Shown in pieces: positions 41,601-55,924 of a stretch of DNA of 64,000 nt (positions are counted from its first letter, which is position 1; every line of letters starts with the position of its first letter). The stretch covers positions 14,580,531 through 14,644,530 of the forward strand of contig NC_134422.1 in NCBI RefSeq assembly GCF_030867145.1. The letters run 5' to 3'. The notes under the pieces are model-generated. The model was not told the origin of the DNA and did not search any database. It saw only the letters and a list, made by a program, of their open reading frames with translations. This stretch comes from Opisthocomus hoazin. Lineage: Eukaryota; Chordata; Aves; Opisthocomiformes; Opisthocomidae. The position numbers were made by a program, and so were the translations under genes.

Positions 41601-43027
41601 CTGCAGGCAGAAGAAACAACAGTCACCATCATCCATGACGCTGGTGACATCATGGTACCATGCAGGTGAAGCACCTTACCAGCGCTGAAAGACCAGATTA
41701 AAACCCTGCCGAGCAAGCCTGAAGCATGAGCCATTTCAATTCACTGGCAAGCAAACCATGACACTGACATCTAATTTATGCGTAGAAATAAGGTATTAGA
41801 ACAGAAGGTATTTGTGACAACCATACCGTTAACAAAAGTGCCAAAGGTTTATCAGACAGCTGCTAGCTGAACAAACTGTTCTTATTTGTAAACCCATTCT
41901 ACCTGACTGCTACCTAAAGCAGTCTCCAAAGGAAAAAAAAAAAACCCTTACTTTCTCAAACAGCATCAAATTAAGTGGGTTTTATTGTTCTTGTTACAAG
42001 GCTTTACACCTTTCTACAGTGTTTCTTTAATGTTGATGCAGCTTAGTTTGAACCTGGAAGCAGAGCTATACCTTAGATCTGCTTATAGGTAGAAAGATGA
42101 CTTTTTATCTCCTCTCTACGTAGGCTAAGAAAAAAGCAGAGATACACAGTAAATTCTGGCAGTTGCAAAAGCTTCCAGCAGAAGGTCTTATGACATGGCA
42201 TTAGCATTTATTTTATAATCTTCCTGCCTTTCAATGCTGCAAATCTAATTTGCTTTTCGGGGAAAAAAAATAAAGCCTGCTTTACTGCAAGAAATTCTTG
42301 GTTCCTATTCTTCTCCTCATGTTGCAAAGCCATAAAAGAGTAAGCTTCAATAAACCAGTACTAGTTAACAAGCCTTTGTTTGTGTGTCATGCAAGCCAAG
42401 TAATTGACTGCTGGCAGCCTCTTAAAAATAATACTGCTTTTTTTTTTTCTTAAGAGTAGCTGGACACAGCAGTTGTGACAAACAAGCATCAGCTGCCACA
42501 CCTTGATTAGCATAGAGCAGCAGCTCTAAGAATAGCACATTGGGAAAAAAGCAGAAGTGACCAATACAAAAACTGATGCATCGCCAGTCAGGATTCCCAC
42601 ATGGAGAAAACAGAGATGTCTACTCCAGAAGCATGATGGCTAAGAGAGATGCTAGGAAAGTGACACTTGTGTCCTCACAGCAGGACAACTAAGGGCCCCA
42701 GCTGTTCGTATCCTGGCAGAGCGCTGTAAGGAGAACAGCAGACCATCCAGGGAACACTGCTATGGAGAGTGGCTATGCCAGCACTGATTTATAGCAGCGC
42801 CCGTTATTCCAGAAACAACAGGCCTAGCAGGAGTCTCAATCTGTCTGGACGCGATTACTACAGGAAGACACTGGAATTGCCACAACACACCATCAGGTTC
42901 TGCTGGATGGAAATACCATGCCTACAGTGGAAGTTAGAGTACTATATTGGAAAAACTTTTACAATAACTAACTGCCCTAAAAAAATTAACTAGGGACTAT
43001 GGACTGTCAACCTACAAACACACCACA

Positions 43028-43185
43028 GGATTATTCAGCCTGGAAAGGACCTTCGGATGTTGTTCAGTCCAAACCTCTCCCTTCAAGCAGTCTGCTCCAA
43101 GCAATCCAGTTTTGTGCCCTGCATTTTGAGGCTGACGACTCTGTGACCGGTCTGGGCAACCTGCCCTGGGGTACACCGAATATCA
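43028..43185 (-). mobile_element. Old, degraded CR1-like fragment
   Basis: The stretch has the order of a CR1 3' end in complement: CACAGGATTATTCAGCCTGG, AAGGACCTTCGGATG, GTCCAAACCTCTCCCTTCA, then TCTGGGCAACCTGCCCTGGG. It diverges far more than the copies at 36.7 and 50.6 kb. Boundaries are approximate. Confidence 0.55.
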
Positions 43186-46100
43186 AGATTTTTCCCCCCC
43201 TTTGTCATGACTTGATGTTCTGAAAAGCAACAAATAAGACTACTCCTTGATTGTTGGCATGTTTGTTCTTGTATGCAGTAGTCAGTAAGTACCCTCAGGA
43301 CAGCATTTTCAAACATCTGAGCAGTAGTATTTTTCCATGCAGCGTATTTTACTCACACCTGTTTGCTACACAGGTTTGGTACAGTAATGCAAATTAATCA
43401 TCTTTAATATTTCATTCTGGGATAAACACTGATACTGAAGACATTTTCCTCTGCTAATCTTCTATATTTTGTTGTACTTCAGCTCCCTCATCCAGGACAC
43501 TCCTTAGTACGGAAATGGGATGTGACAACTCCTATTTCTCAGACATTCTCCCCGTACAGCCCAAACACACATTTGCGTGGGGGACAGTGAATTCAGTCAT
43601 TACCCCAGAGATTCCAAACCAGAAGAGGACTGCGAGCTCAATTTTTAGTACTTAGTCACTAGAGAGGCAAGAGGGGAAGAAAACACAGCTCCCTGCCAGA
43701 GAAGTGGGGAAAAACTAAGAGAAAACATAACAGGTAGCATCTGAACTCCAGACGTTATTGCTGAAAGGCTTTTTTTGCTTATGGTCCACACATTCTACAG
43801 ATGATAAACTAGAATTCAGCTTGCTTGGACACAGATACCCAAGGCATAAGAGCTACAGATTGCCTACACAATGAGATAGTTTGAGGACTTGTAAGTGTTC
43901 CAGTAATAACACAGCTTGCTCTTAGTAAGTTGTAGAGAAATTTATTTTGTCCCAGTTCAGGAGTAGTCTGGCTTTGACAGTAGTAGATAAGCTGCGTTCT
44001 GGAGAAGCCAAGTGACCCCTAGCAACTTTTCAGTGTAATTGTGACTGGTTTTAACCTTTGAGTATTCCTTTAAGCAAGCATCTTAAGGTTGTTGTAACTG
44101 CTGTGTTATCTAACACAAAGCTTTCAAGTTAAACAGATTTCTGGCAACACAAACTTAGGGCAACATAATAGGCAGCAGCACTAAGTCCACTGTGCTATGC
44201 AACTGCAAAAAAAAAAAAATATATTATTTTTAAGAGAGAAGATCGCAACTTTCTCCCTCCTGCCAATACAGATACATCTTTACCAGGTCATATCAAAGGA
44301 ATAGCTGCCTTTTAGGTAAAATACTGACCAGCTTGATTCAGTACATGCTCATCATAGAGATAAGCGGAGAAAGTATTTAAATCCTTCCTTCTCCATCCCA
44401 CCTCAACACTGGCCAGTAGAAAATGCAAGATCAGCCTTCATGCACAGTATTATTTGACTTGTAACCAAAGTATAACACTAAATGAAACCCATCCAATAGC
44501 ACACAAATTTACAGTTTAATTGCATCTAAAGCTAGCCCAGTTCTTAATGGCCAAGGTATTTCACTTTTCCGGCAGAGCATTACAAGTGCCACTTGAATGT
44601 TTTAGAGTATCAACACTACATGAACCCTCTGAATGAGGTCTGCCCACAACACAACCCTTGTGTTATATGCTCTCAGTGAAATCCCTGAGGCTTCACACAA
44701 GGCATCTCTTCTTTGGTGGCATCAGAGAGAGCACGGCCCCTTTCAGCCCCAGAATAGCCAGGCAGTATGGAACAAGGCAAGGCTGGAACAGTGTGGCACA
44801 GGATTGACGCACACAGTATCAGTGCAGAAGTACCAGTCATTACAAAACAACAGGCTACTAGCTCATCACTGGTTCAGAAAGCAGCACAGTGAGATTTTAA
44901 TAAGAATGCTCTTAATAAAACAAGAGGAGAAGTCATTGGAGCCAACTGTTTGTTTACTTGCATTTCTACCTCTGCAGCCCAAGAAACAGTTTACCCACCA
45001 TGATTCAAAGCTCACATCTAGCAGTTCCCTGAAGTTAAGACAATAAACACAAGTAGAAGTTCTCTCCTCAGTCATCTCTGACTAGGCAAGCATGAATTTT
45101 CATCCCCTTCTGCAGATTCAGCATACTTGAGGCAGTCAAAGCACTGACAGTAACTTCTCTGCTCCTTACAGAAAAGGAATTCTTGGGAAACTCAATCACC
45201 ATTCAAAAAAAGTAGCAATGTCTAGAACCTGTGATGACTGCAGTTATTTTTAAACCATTATTCAATTCCTTTCAGTTTAAAGGAATGTAACCTTAAGGCC
45301 AAGAGCCTTAATACATCTGCTGAAGAGCCTGCTCTGAATAAGCATCCAGACAAGTCACCCAATTCTATGATAACTATTCCGTCCTCTCCCATATTGCTCT
45401 TCCCTTGCTAGGAAGTAAACTGTACCCAAACAACAATATTTACTCTCCTCTGACAGGAAGAAAAGCAATACAGTCAATGGCAGTCAGTCAATCTGTTTCA
45501 TTTCAATCTCATTTTACCCTCACATTTAATGACACCATGTTGAACTTTGTGTGCTAAGTGTCACAAGCCGTAAAAAAAAAACTTCTGAAAGATTTTGGGG
45601 TGGGTCACAGTTCATTTTGCTTCAAAATAAAGTGCTAGACAGTGCCTAGGCCAGAGCATAAACTTTTCCAGGCAGTCTCATCTTTATAAAATTAGAAATA
45701 ATTACCTGCTTCATCTGCTTTAAAAAATCAGGATTAACCCATTGAATTGATAACTCTGGATTTTTTTTTTATAATAAGTTACACAAAGCTATATGCACAA
45801 TAGGAGCTTTGTGGTGCTAGTGAAAGATGCTCCTCAGACCACAAAATGCAGGTTACACCAACAGACAGGTTGGCCACATGAAGCACAGCAAGATCTACGA
45901 ATCAAACCATAGTGGTTACTAAAAAGCTGTTTTGATTTAGACTTCTGAAGATCTGTACCCAGCCACAGGACTAATCAAGCCATGCCACTCAATATAAAAA
46001 AAAAAATTAACCCTAAGCTCATGAACTATTTCAGCCTTGTCTTACCCGTTTAGATTATAATTTCTCCAGGTTAACTAAGGCCTCCTTCTGTAGAGAAAGC

Positions 46101-48665
46101 TGCACAGTGTTGTGTCATTCTTGGCTGGTCCCTCAAAACTAAGCACTTAAAGGCATTTGTTTATAAACAGCTTCGTAAACTCCAAACTTAAGCATCAGTT
46201 TGCTATTTCTCCACCCTCTCCTCAGCCTAAAGTTAAACTGTTCAGGACATCATTAACAAACAGGATTGGTTTACCTAATGCCAAGATTCAGAGACTATTA
46301 CTGAATAAATACATGTATTTCAAACTAGATTGCACAACTCCACAGCTGTACAGTTAAAGGAAAAAGCACTTGTCACTTCACAAGAGAGGAACCCGCTTTG
46401 CTACAGCCCATGTAAATACACAGAAGAAAAAAAAAGAAACATGAGAAACTTCACTAAGTCTACTTGTTTCTCGTAAATATTGTTACTACAATAAAAAAAC
46501 TCCTCCAAAGGCTTTAATTGGAATTGCTCACAGTTCTTCCAACTCAGCTTAGGATTTAAAACTGAAGTAAAGCTCTAAGTTCAAAGTTGCTGAGATCAGT
46601 CCTCGAGCTCTGACTGTGCAGCTGATATCTTTGGCCATTTCTTTTCATTGCTATCCTGCCACTGAAAGCAGCCATTCTCTGGATTTTAAAACAGGATTCT
46701 GGAAACCCTTAGCCCAATAGCTTGACAGAGGAGCTTTATTAAACTGTTCAGATACCTACTTTTAAAGGAAAATCTGGATATTCAACCTGTTTAAGACTTC
46801 AATATGATGTCATCAAAAGCAAGCACAGGAAGGAAAATGTTTTGCAACAGTATTTTAGTGATCCTCATTTATCAGAATATCAATTAGAGGCTTTGAGGTG
46901 TTTGGTTCTGTGATATGCCCACAAGAATGCAGTCACAGAAGTTCCCTGAATCACAAAACTAATTAACAATCTCACTGAGCTATGAACTGTAAGAGCTCCT
47001 CAGCTGTCCTGAGGTTATCCAGAAAATATTTTAGTACTGAAATTCCATTAGCTTTCAATGGACTGTAAATGCCCCAACTGGTAATTCAACTATAAAAAAA
47101 ACCTAGTTCATTTGAGATTAAGTGGCATATTTAATGCTACTGAAAATTTCAGGATATGCAGGCTAAAAATAAAAACGCTGCTCTATCTTCTTTTGCTGTG
47201 CTAATATCTTACCTCTTGGCATGTCTCCAGTTATTGGTTTTCAAGCTAAACACAGATTAGGCTGCATTTGGCAGAAATTCCTGCTTGAGATATGCTTGTA
47301 ACCTTCCCCACCTACTGCTGGGTGTTTCTACTTTCTCAGTTGTGGCTATAGATTTTTCTCGGCCATGGTTAATCAGATCAGGGAATTCATTCAGCTTGAG
47401 ATGTCTTGCAGAGCAGGTTGGGGCAGCAGTTTCACAGCCCCCAGTTATACCAGCATCCTCGGTCTCCTCTTCCTTGCCCCTGGCTGCTCAAGCCCACCTC
47501 CTCCTGCAGGAGAGCCATTCAGCATGGCTGACTGTCTCCCAGTCACACCAGCACAGCCACAGGCCTCAGTCCCAGTGCTGATATCAGGGAAGAAAGTTTG
47601 TACAACTGAGGCCAAAAGGTAGAACTACAGCAGCCAAAACATTGCTTATATTGCTGCAGAAACAGGGAAGTTCCCTGATCCTGCTCACCCTCTGCTCCTC
47701 AGTCATGTGTGCTGGCACAGCTGATGCAGTGTCCAGGCTGAGCACTAGAATGAAACCCAAGCCTGGGACTTGCTTTTGGCAATCAGGCATTTTCTTTCTC
47801 TGTGCAAGATCTATTAGTAGACTTGCAGTTGTACAGATAAGGGCACGGGACAAGAAACCAGAAACATTTTGAAAGCTTAGTACTTTATAACATCAGGAAG
47901 AAGAGTAAGAATTCAGGGCAAGGAACCACCTTACTTTGTACGCATGAAAGGCATACTCATTATAGACTGGATCCTTGCTGGAAGAAGTGGCAACAGCCAT
48001 ACCCCTAAATGTTACAGGAAAAACTGCAGAATTCATGCATTACTTGATACACTGAAAGTTACAACCTTACATTACACTAATTTCAATCAATTAGAATTAG
48101 TTACTAATCCCACACAACACCAGGCATTGTATGTACGTTTTAAGACATTGGCTGCCGCAGCTACTCTTTAGCAGCAGCTATACACACACTGCTAGTTAAT
48201 GTACACAAGAAGGAAGCCCAAGACAAGTAAGTTCACTACGTTGCAGCAGTTTAAGGTTAAACCAGAATCTAAAGCCAGACCATGATTACTCCCCATCTCC
48301 TACAACACTGGGGAAAAGGATAAGCACAGGCTGAGGAAAAGTTTTAATTCAGGAACTGTATTTCATCACATTGATCTGATTGGAGTGTTAGCTTCCAGAA
48401 GGACTGCAGCCTGTATGATGAACTTGTACTTCAGGACAGTGCCTAAGATTTGTTCATCTGGAGCATACCATATGCAGTATAAAAGCAGTATTTTTAATCT
48501 ACTTGTGAACAGGAGCCCTCCCTGTACGAGGAAGCAAGCATTCCACACTGGGACCCAGAAAGAACAACAAAGTCTTCTAACACTATCAATAGCATCAGAC
48601 GTCCAGTCACTGGATGCCAGTCAGTTAAGATTAAGAATCCCTACTAGTGATCATGTCTCCGTATC

Positions 48666-49199
48666 CGTCCTGGTTTTGGTTGAGACAGAATTAATTTTCT
48701 TTCTGGTAGCTGGTGCAGTGCTGTGTTTTGGATTTGGGATGAAAATAATGTTGATAACAGACTGACATTTCTAGTTCTTGCTAGGCAGTCAAGGACTTTC
48801 CAGCTTCTCACGCTGGCTGGCCTGCCAGGTGCACGGGAAGCTGTGAGGGGACACAGCCAGGACAGCTGACCCAGACTGGGCAAAGGGATATTCTATACCA
48901 TATGACATCAGGCACATATATAAGATGGGCGAGTTTGCTGGGGGGCAACAATTGCTGCTCAGGTGCTGGGTACCATTCATTGGGTGGTGAGCAATTGCAT
49001 TGCACATCACTTTTGTTATCTATATTACTATTACCCCTTCCTTTGCTTTCCTATTAAACTGTCTTTATCTCAATCCGTAAGTTTTACTTTTTTTTTCCTC
49101 CATTCTCTTCGTTCTCTTCCCCACCCTCCTGGGGGGGAGGGGGAGAAGTGGGCAAGCAGCTGCATGGTCCTAGTTGCTTGCTGGGGTTAAACCACAAAA
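48666..49199 (+). mobile_element. Solo LTR of an avian endogenous retrovirus
   Basis: About 534 bases match the layout of an LTR family I recall as widespread in neoavian genomes. It starts CGTCCTGGTTTTGG (ancestral TG eroded) and ends GGGGTTAAACCACAAAA. Inside are a TATA-like ATATATAAG at 48916-48924 and an ATTAAA signal at 49053-49058, followed by a T-rich stretch and a G-rich run. No retroviral coding sequence flanks it, so it is a recombined solo LTR. Flanking pentamers (GTATC and ATACC) match at only 3 of 5 positions, so the target duplication is eroded or misplaced. It is antisense to RALB in intron 1. I cannot assign the ERV class securely. Confidence 0.8.
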
Positions 49200-50620
49200 A
49201 TACCATATCTTACTTTTCACTTTTCCACATATTTGCATGTAAAGTCATCTTCAGCTCTCCACTTAGACTAGAACTGTTTAACAAGATCAAGTAAACTCTA
49301 GAAGATTGGACTTACTATAAAGACTTTCAGTATTTTTGACACGTGCAGTTATACAGAATGAGACCATGAAGAACAAGAGACTCAGATGCACTGCTACTTT
49401 AACCGATCATTACTGTAGCAACCTACAAAGTCTACCACATTGTTCTTTGCAACAGGTTATAGTTAGATTTGGACAACCCCACCTTGTAAGGCTATCTTCA
49501 GATCTGGGTCACCAGAATGGTGACCTATCTTAACTATGAAATACCTATTATACACTCAGAGCATTGCCCCCCCTACCATCCCTGCCAAGCACAGCCCAAC
49601 TTGACTTATGAGTTTTCAGAGAGATGCATCACTATAGCTTTGAAAGCAAATCCAACAGCAACAGGCATTTGCTTGCTAGATAAAACTCTTCATTATATGC
49701 CCTCACATCATTCAGTGGAGGACAATTCTAGATTATTTGTTACAAATAAATAGACAATATCTCACACGTTAACATTAATTTCAAGGTAAATAACCTTGCT
49801 TAATAATCTTGATGTCCAAAGAAAACAAACTAAATCCTACCCAAGTCTGCAGCAAGGCTAAATAATTGAATGCAGCCTTCAAAGATTTAGTCACGAGGAC
49901 TCAGTCTGAGCATCAGAAGAGTAGCAGTTTAAACCAACTCTTTAAACTAGAGTCAGATCCTACACTGAACTGAAATACAGGTAAACGCATGCATATCCCT
50001 GTTCCTAAGGGACTTAAGCGCTTATCTGGGTTTTTTTAGAATCCCCTTGGAGTGGAAGAAAAACATCAGAGTAACTTGTTTCTGATCAGTAGCTAAGTGA
50101 GGAAGAGAAAGAACTTCCCTTAAACAGCTACTTTTAAGGCACTGCAGCAGCCCCCCCAAAAAAATCACTTAGATCCGTGTTTGACTAAAAGTTCCAAAGG
50201 TCATGATATAAAGTTAATACTCTTAACAGCCAGGTAACAACTGTATCAAGAGACTATCCTTGCACGTAGGCATCCCAACACAGTACTGTTCTGCAATACT
50301 GCAGTCACATGCAGTCCATAAAGCCTTGCAAGTCATCTTCATTAGAGCTTGAATACAGAAACAAGAATGCAAGCCTTATTTCTGCTGCTTTATTTGGTCT
50401 TGGGGCATCTTTACATAGATCTGTAAAAACTGCCAATTATATTTACTCTATTTTTGTCACAGGCACAGAGTGTTCAGGTAGGCATCTCTTTCCCATCCCA
50501 ATGAAGCTGTGCCTGTTCTTCCCTTCAGTCTTCACAAATACAAAGACCATTCAACAGCAAAGGGAGGAATCATGCAAGGCAGCATTGAAGAGATGATTAG
50601 AATAAAAGGGCAGAGTTACA

Positions 50621-51845
50621 CAATCACACAGAATCACAGAATGGTATGGGTTGGAAGGGACCTCTGTGGGTCACCTAGTACAACCTCCCTGCCAAAGCAG
50701 GATCTCCTACAGCAGGCTGCACAGGACCTTGTCCAGGCGGGTCTTGAATATCTCCAGAGAAGGAGACTCCACAACCTCCCTGGGCAGCCTGTTCCAGTGC
50801 TCCGTCACCCTCAGAGGGAAGAAGTTCTTCCTCATGTTAAGGTGGAACTTCCTATGCTTCAGGTCTGTGCCCATTGCCCCTTGTCCTGTCGCTGGGCACC
50901 ACTGAAAAGAGTCTGGTCCCATCCTCCTGACACCCACCCTTCAGATATTTGTAAGCATTTATAAGGTCCCCTCGCAGCCTTCTCTTCTTCAGGCTAAACA
51001 AGCCCAGCTCCCTCAGCCTTTCCTCATAGGAGAGATGCTCCAGTCCCCTCATCATCCTCGTAGCCCTCCGCTGGACTCTCTCCAGTAACTCCTCATCTTT
51101 CTTAAACTGGGGAGCCCAGAACTGGACACAGTACTCCAGGTACGGCCTCACTAGGGCAGAGTAGAGGGCGAGGAGAACCTCCCTCGACCTGCTGGCCACA
51201 CTCCTCCTAATGCACCCCAGGATCCCACTGGCCTTTTTGGCAGCCAGGGCACACTGCTGGCTCATGGTTAACCTGTTGTCCACCAGCACTCCCAGGTCCC
51301 TCTCCGCAGAGCTGCTCTCCAGCAGGTCCACCCCAAGCCTGTACTGGTGCATGGGGCTGTTACTTCTCAGGTGCAGGACCCTATGCTTGCCCTTGTGGAA
51401 CTTCATCAGGTTCCTCACTGCCCAACTCTCCAGCCTGTCCAGGTCACACTGAATGGCAGCACAGCCTTCTGGTGTATCCACCACTCCTCCCAGTTTGGTG
51501 TCATCAGCAAACTTGCTGAGGGTACATTCTAACTCTTCATCCAGGTCATTTATGAACAAACTGAGTAAGACTGGGCCGAGTACTGACCCCTGAGGGACAC
51601 CACTAGTTACAGGCCTCCAACTAGACTCAGCACTGCTGATGACAGCCCTCTGAGTTGTGCCATTCAGCCAGTTCTCAATCCACCTCACTGACCACTCACC
51701 CAGCGCACACTTCCTGAGCTTCCTTAGGAGGATATTATGGGAGACAACGTCAAAAGCCTTGCTGAAATCAAGGTAGACAACATCCACCGCTCTCCCCCCA
51801 TCTACCCAGCCAGTCATGCCATCGTAGAAAGCTATCAAAAACCTT
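50621..51845 (-). mobile_element. CR1 LINE, 5'-truncated, with partial reverse transcriptase
   Basis: The plus strand opens with the complement of the CR1 3' terminal repeat (CACAGAATCACAGAATGG) and continues about 1.2 kb into ORF2 before the match ends near 51845. The orientation is minus, the same as RALB. The copy is relatively undamaged over the RT segment, suggesting moderate age, and resembles the fragment at 36697-36925. Confidence 0.93.
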
Positions 51846-51850
51846 TCCAA
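50707..51850 (-). pseudogene. CR1 ORF2 reverse transcriptase remnant, frameshifted
   Basis: A long minus-strand frame (51850-50852, about 330 codons) contains reverse-transcriptase landmarks: [20 protein letters not shown], and the catalytic-site FADD box followed by TKLGG. The CR1 C-terminal motif continues in another frame (down to a stop at 50707) with HWNRLPREVVESPSLE. The protein is therefore broken by a frameshift near 50860-50880. The endonuclease and N-terminal RT regions are missing through 5' truncation. It is dead as an autonomous element. Confidence 0.88.
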
Positions 51851-54800
51851 TTTACTACCAAGCTAAGACTAAGCTATGATACCAAGTTGATTCCTGCTTA
51901 AAGTAAACACACAACTTATCTCAAAATTGAGCTCAGTAAGAGGAAGTGTAGCTACCTGGTTGTGCAGGAATGTATTTGTACAATTGCAATCTGCTAGTCA
52001 CCAATGTAAGTGGTTCTAAGCGGACTGATGACAGTAATTCAAGTCTGTCTGTACCAAATTCTTGTATACTGAATGCATACGAAGCATTGAAAATACCTGC
52101 AAGAACAGAAGCTAATGTTTGTCTCCATTGCTGTTCCACTCCACCTACTGAACCATACTATTCACAAGGTCAACTCCCCTAGGATATGACGCATGAAAAT
52201 AGTCTACAGCATGCTGTAGCTCTACACTCATTAGGTGAATCATCTCTACCCAGACTTCCTCATGGAGGAAGGAGATAAACTGGCAGTTTCCCCTACAGGA
52301 TTCCTTATAGGTTGTAATGGGGATCAAAAAACAGAGACAATGCAATGGTGGGAAAGCTGCCAATACTCCAGCATGCATCAACTTTCCAGGGAAAGTACCA
52401 TACAAATCTGTGTCAACAAGTCAACTGTGACATTGCCCAGTTTGTGTTTATGCTGCTCCAGTGTCCAAAAATGCAACTCATGACTCTACCAAGACACAGA
52501 GAGATGTAACATGATACTGTGCCTCCATGCCTTCAGATGATCATCACTATTTAGAAGCCTGAATTTCTGTCCTGGATGCAGCCTCAGCTCCAATGACATC
52601 AATGAACACATGAGGAAGAAATGATGGTAACAAGGCAGAGACATCTACAATTACTGCTCCTGAGAAGTACCTGAGCAGTTTGGTCCCCACAACACTGCCA
52701 GTGAGAACAGCCCTCCTTTGAGAGCAGTAAGAACTCGCATAACAGGCATCTTTGAGGATTAAGGTGCTACTACACTTGAGAACCTTTGTAGAACAACTTA
52801 AAGCACTGTTTATAGAATACTCTGCGTTTTAGAGTTGGGTTATTCCATTCACTTTTGCACTCTTAACTAATCAAAGTGAAAGTGTCCTTTTAAGTCTACA
52901 GCAGCTGTGCAGCAACTGTGGCCATGTTTAGTAGGTTTCTTACCTGTTCTGGTCTTTAAAGGCTTTTGACATTCTTCTCTACAGATGGTGTGAACCTTTG
53001 ATATTAACTGCATGGTAGAACTGCAGTTGTAATGTTAAGCCTGTCCTTTTAGATTCTAATATTAGCCTTCCATCCTGCTTGCTTCACTGGGTGCAACCCA
53101 CCAGCTCTGCCACATTACTGTAGCATCCTGTTGCACAGGTATCTGTCCCATATCAACAGCAATGAACGAGATGAGCACAAAACATCCCTTCCCTAACTAG
53201 CAGCATCACTGCTCTTCACCAGAAGAGACAGTGGGTGCAACAGGCTCACAAGCATTACACACACCCCCAGTGAGGACATGAAGCACCACCCTAAAGTGAA
53301 GTTTCTCCTGAGAAGTGAGGTTTCTCAGGGAAGGTCCCAGTACATCAGTCCCCTTAAACATTTGCATGAAAGGTTTATTAAATAGATATGGAAGCTACAG
53401 GTCAACATAATACAGTTCTTAATATTTTAAAGGGCCTCACTGTTTCACAGATGGCACACAGGAGCATCATAGTTATGTAAACTTTTACAGGGGGAAAAAA
53501 CCACACCATCCCATTTTCCATATTACTCAGTGCTGAGCAACTAGCAGATTGTATGTAGCACCAAGCAGAATACACTCTTTAGTTCAACAAGTTTGCATTA
53601 TCCAAAGTGAGAGTCATAAGGCACTAGTACCATTACAGCTAAACACACTTCTGTATTGAGATACCCAGCCAGACCTCGCCAAGTACTTTCAGGAAGCCTC
53701 CAGGTCCCAGATGACACATTGCAGACAGACTATAGAAGAAAAGTATCTACAACATCACTCTTATCCTAGCAAGAACTTGCTAGCAAACCTGACAGAAATC
53801 TTCTACAAGCACAAAGAGTGAGTTAATACCATTAATCAGTATTAGTGTGCTAAGAGTTTATCACTGGGGTGGTAACTGTCTAGTTGCCTAATTACTTAGG
53901 GTGAATTACAACACAATTTCTTACACTAGCTAATTAAGCTCATACCAGAAAAAATTACACTCAGGCAGAGTTGTACAACAGCTTTGCTCCCATTGACTTG
54001 CAAAGCGTATTTCAACTATGTTTCCTTTGAAAGCTCACCCATGCAGGCACATGCTTATCTTTGATACACAGGATACACCAAGTCTACCAAGCCACTTCTA
54101 AGAAATGATGACATGCTTCAGGTGGTTAATCTAACACCAATTTTTAATCAGATCTCTGAGAGTGTAACAAATACAACAGACAAGTCAAATAGCTTACACA
54201 ATGTCTTAAGGGGCACACTAGAGTTCAAAACAACGTAAGATTCAAATCCTACATCAGTACAAGGTTACCACATGGTTTCAGTTATTACTGCAGTGGATTA
54301 CCTGCAGCTGTATAATCCACAAGGAAGTTGCCACTAATATTGATCTAGCAAATTCCAACAAATACCAATTCAGCCATAAGCACACTACAGTGTAGCAGGA
54401 TTTAATTCTTCAGCTCTCATGAAGTGTTACCCAGCCAAGTTTCCTCCCTCATCCTCCTAATCCTTGACCGGTCAGAGCTAGCCCATTGGTCTGGCAAAAA
54501 TGGCACAGGACAGTGCAGACAGACAGGCCACGAGCTGCTGCCACTGCTTCCCCAGAAGATGCATCTTGCTAGAGCATGCTGTCTTCAGTTTCCAAGTGAT
54601 CTGGATGCCTGGGATAAATCAGAAGTCCAAACACTATTTAGTTTGGCTTAGGTCCTACCAGCAGGAGCAACTGTCTCTTCCCATACAATTACATTCCTTG
54701 CTCCTAAACAAGGTAAAGTTAGTGTCTCATGTTCACATCTCCATTTGGGGAAGCGTAAGCCACTGTTGCACTCACATTTGGTGGAGGGAGACAAGTAATA

Positions 54801-55924
54801 AACCCCTACTCTGGGTTTACTCTTAACCACAGACTCCCACCTCCCCAGGGGCACTGGAGAATCATCTCCCCATAGCCTCTGAAAGTACTGCCACTATTTT
54901 AAGCACTTAACTGAAGGGTTCACAGATGTATACCACGAGTCACTAAGCTCCCTCAATCAGGCATACCAACAAGTGCCAAGCACTGAAGCTTCTCCCCATC
55001 TTTCAGTCAATGCATTTGCATCACACAAAGCAACAATAGTGACATTTAGTACTTTAGATAATTACTAGTTGTTCATAATTCAGCTGCTGTGTTAAGTTGC
55101 CTTTAAACACATTTCTTCACTCCAGTTTCCCCAAGCAGGAAGAATGAATACCATACCAAGGTATTCAGCACATTCAAGAAGCTACCTTTCTACTGGACTA
55201 AGAACAGACATTTAAAATAACAAAAAGGCATGTAGTTTTCCAGCCTACTGTATCCACATACTGTATCTCAAATCCAAAAATCAGTATTTCCATCTTTAAA
55301 TGGAAACTGGATTATTACACTCACCAGTACAGGTGCCACATGCAATTTCAGTACTGTTACTGTAAGTGTGAAGTTAGTAAAACTAAAAAGCTGTGGATAG
55401 TTTCCCACATGGGAGAAGTGTTATCATTGGTCTCTCTCATGGAGAATGCTTTGCCTACCACCATAAAAGCATTTACAGCCAAACACGTGCCCTCCAACCA
55501 CAGAGCCTCCAGAGCGCTGTAGAACAAAGGGTGGCACAATAAAACAAGCTTGTTGATAACTCCAGTTTTGGGCGGCAGACTGAACTCAGAACCACTTGAC
55601 TTCAACAGAGAGAAGTGAGGACACATTTAGCTCAGTACACTTCCCTTTATGACCTAGCAAGTGACAGGTCACATGAAAATACAGAACCAAAGCAGAATAC
55701 AAACTATACATTTATCCTTGTGTGCTCTTTGAGATATTTCCTCTCTCTGAGCACATCACCAGAATAAAAATCTACTATTCTGATGCACCACCAGCTCAAC
55801 TCAGAGCTCTCATGCTTTTCCCAGGAAATCAGCACACCAGGGTGCTTCTGTACACCTACACATGTGGCAGAGGCAACAAACTGGAGATGTTGGGGGTCTG
55901 TGTGTAGCTGCAGGGGTCATAACC

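Noticed and set aside
47285-47872. Cluster of overlapping plus-strand frames in RALB intron 1 resembling a small gene
   Set aside because: The translations have no domain, no matched splice sites were found, and frames on both strands overlap. It was treated as intronic noise, though I cannot name the sequence's origin.
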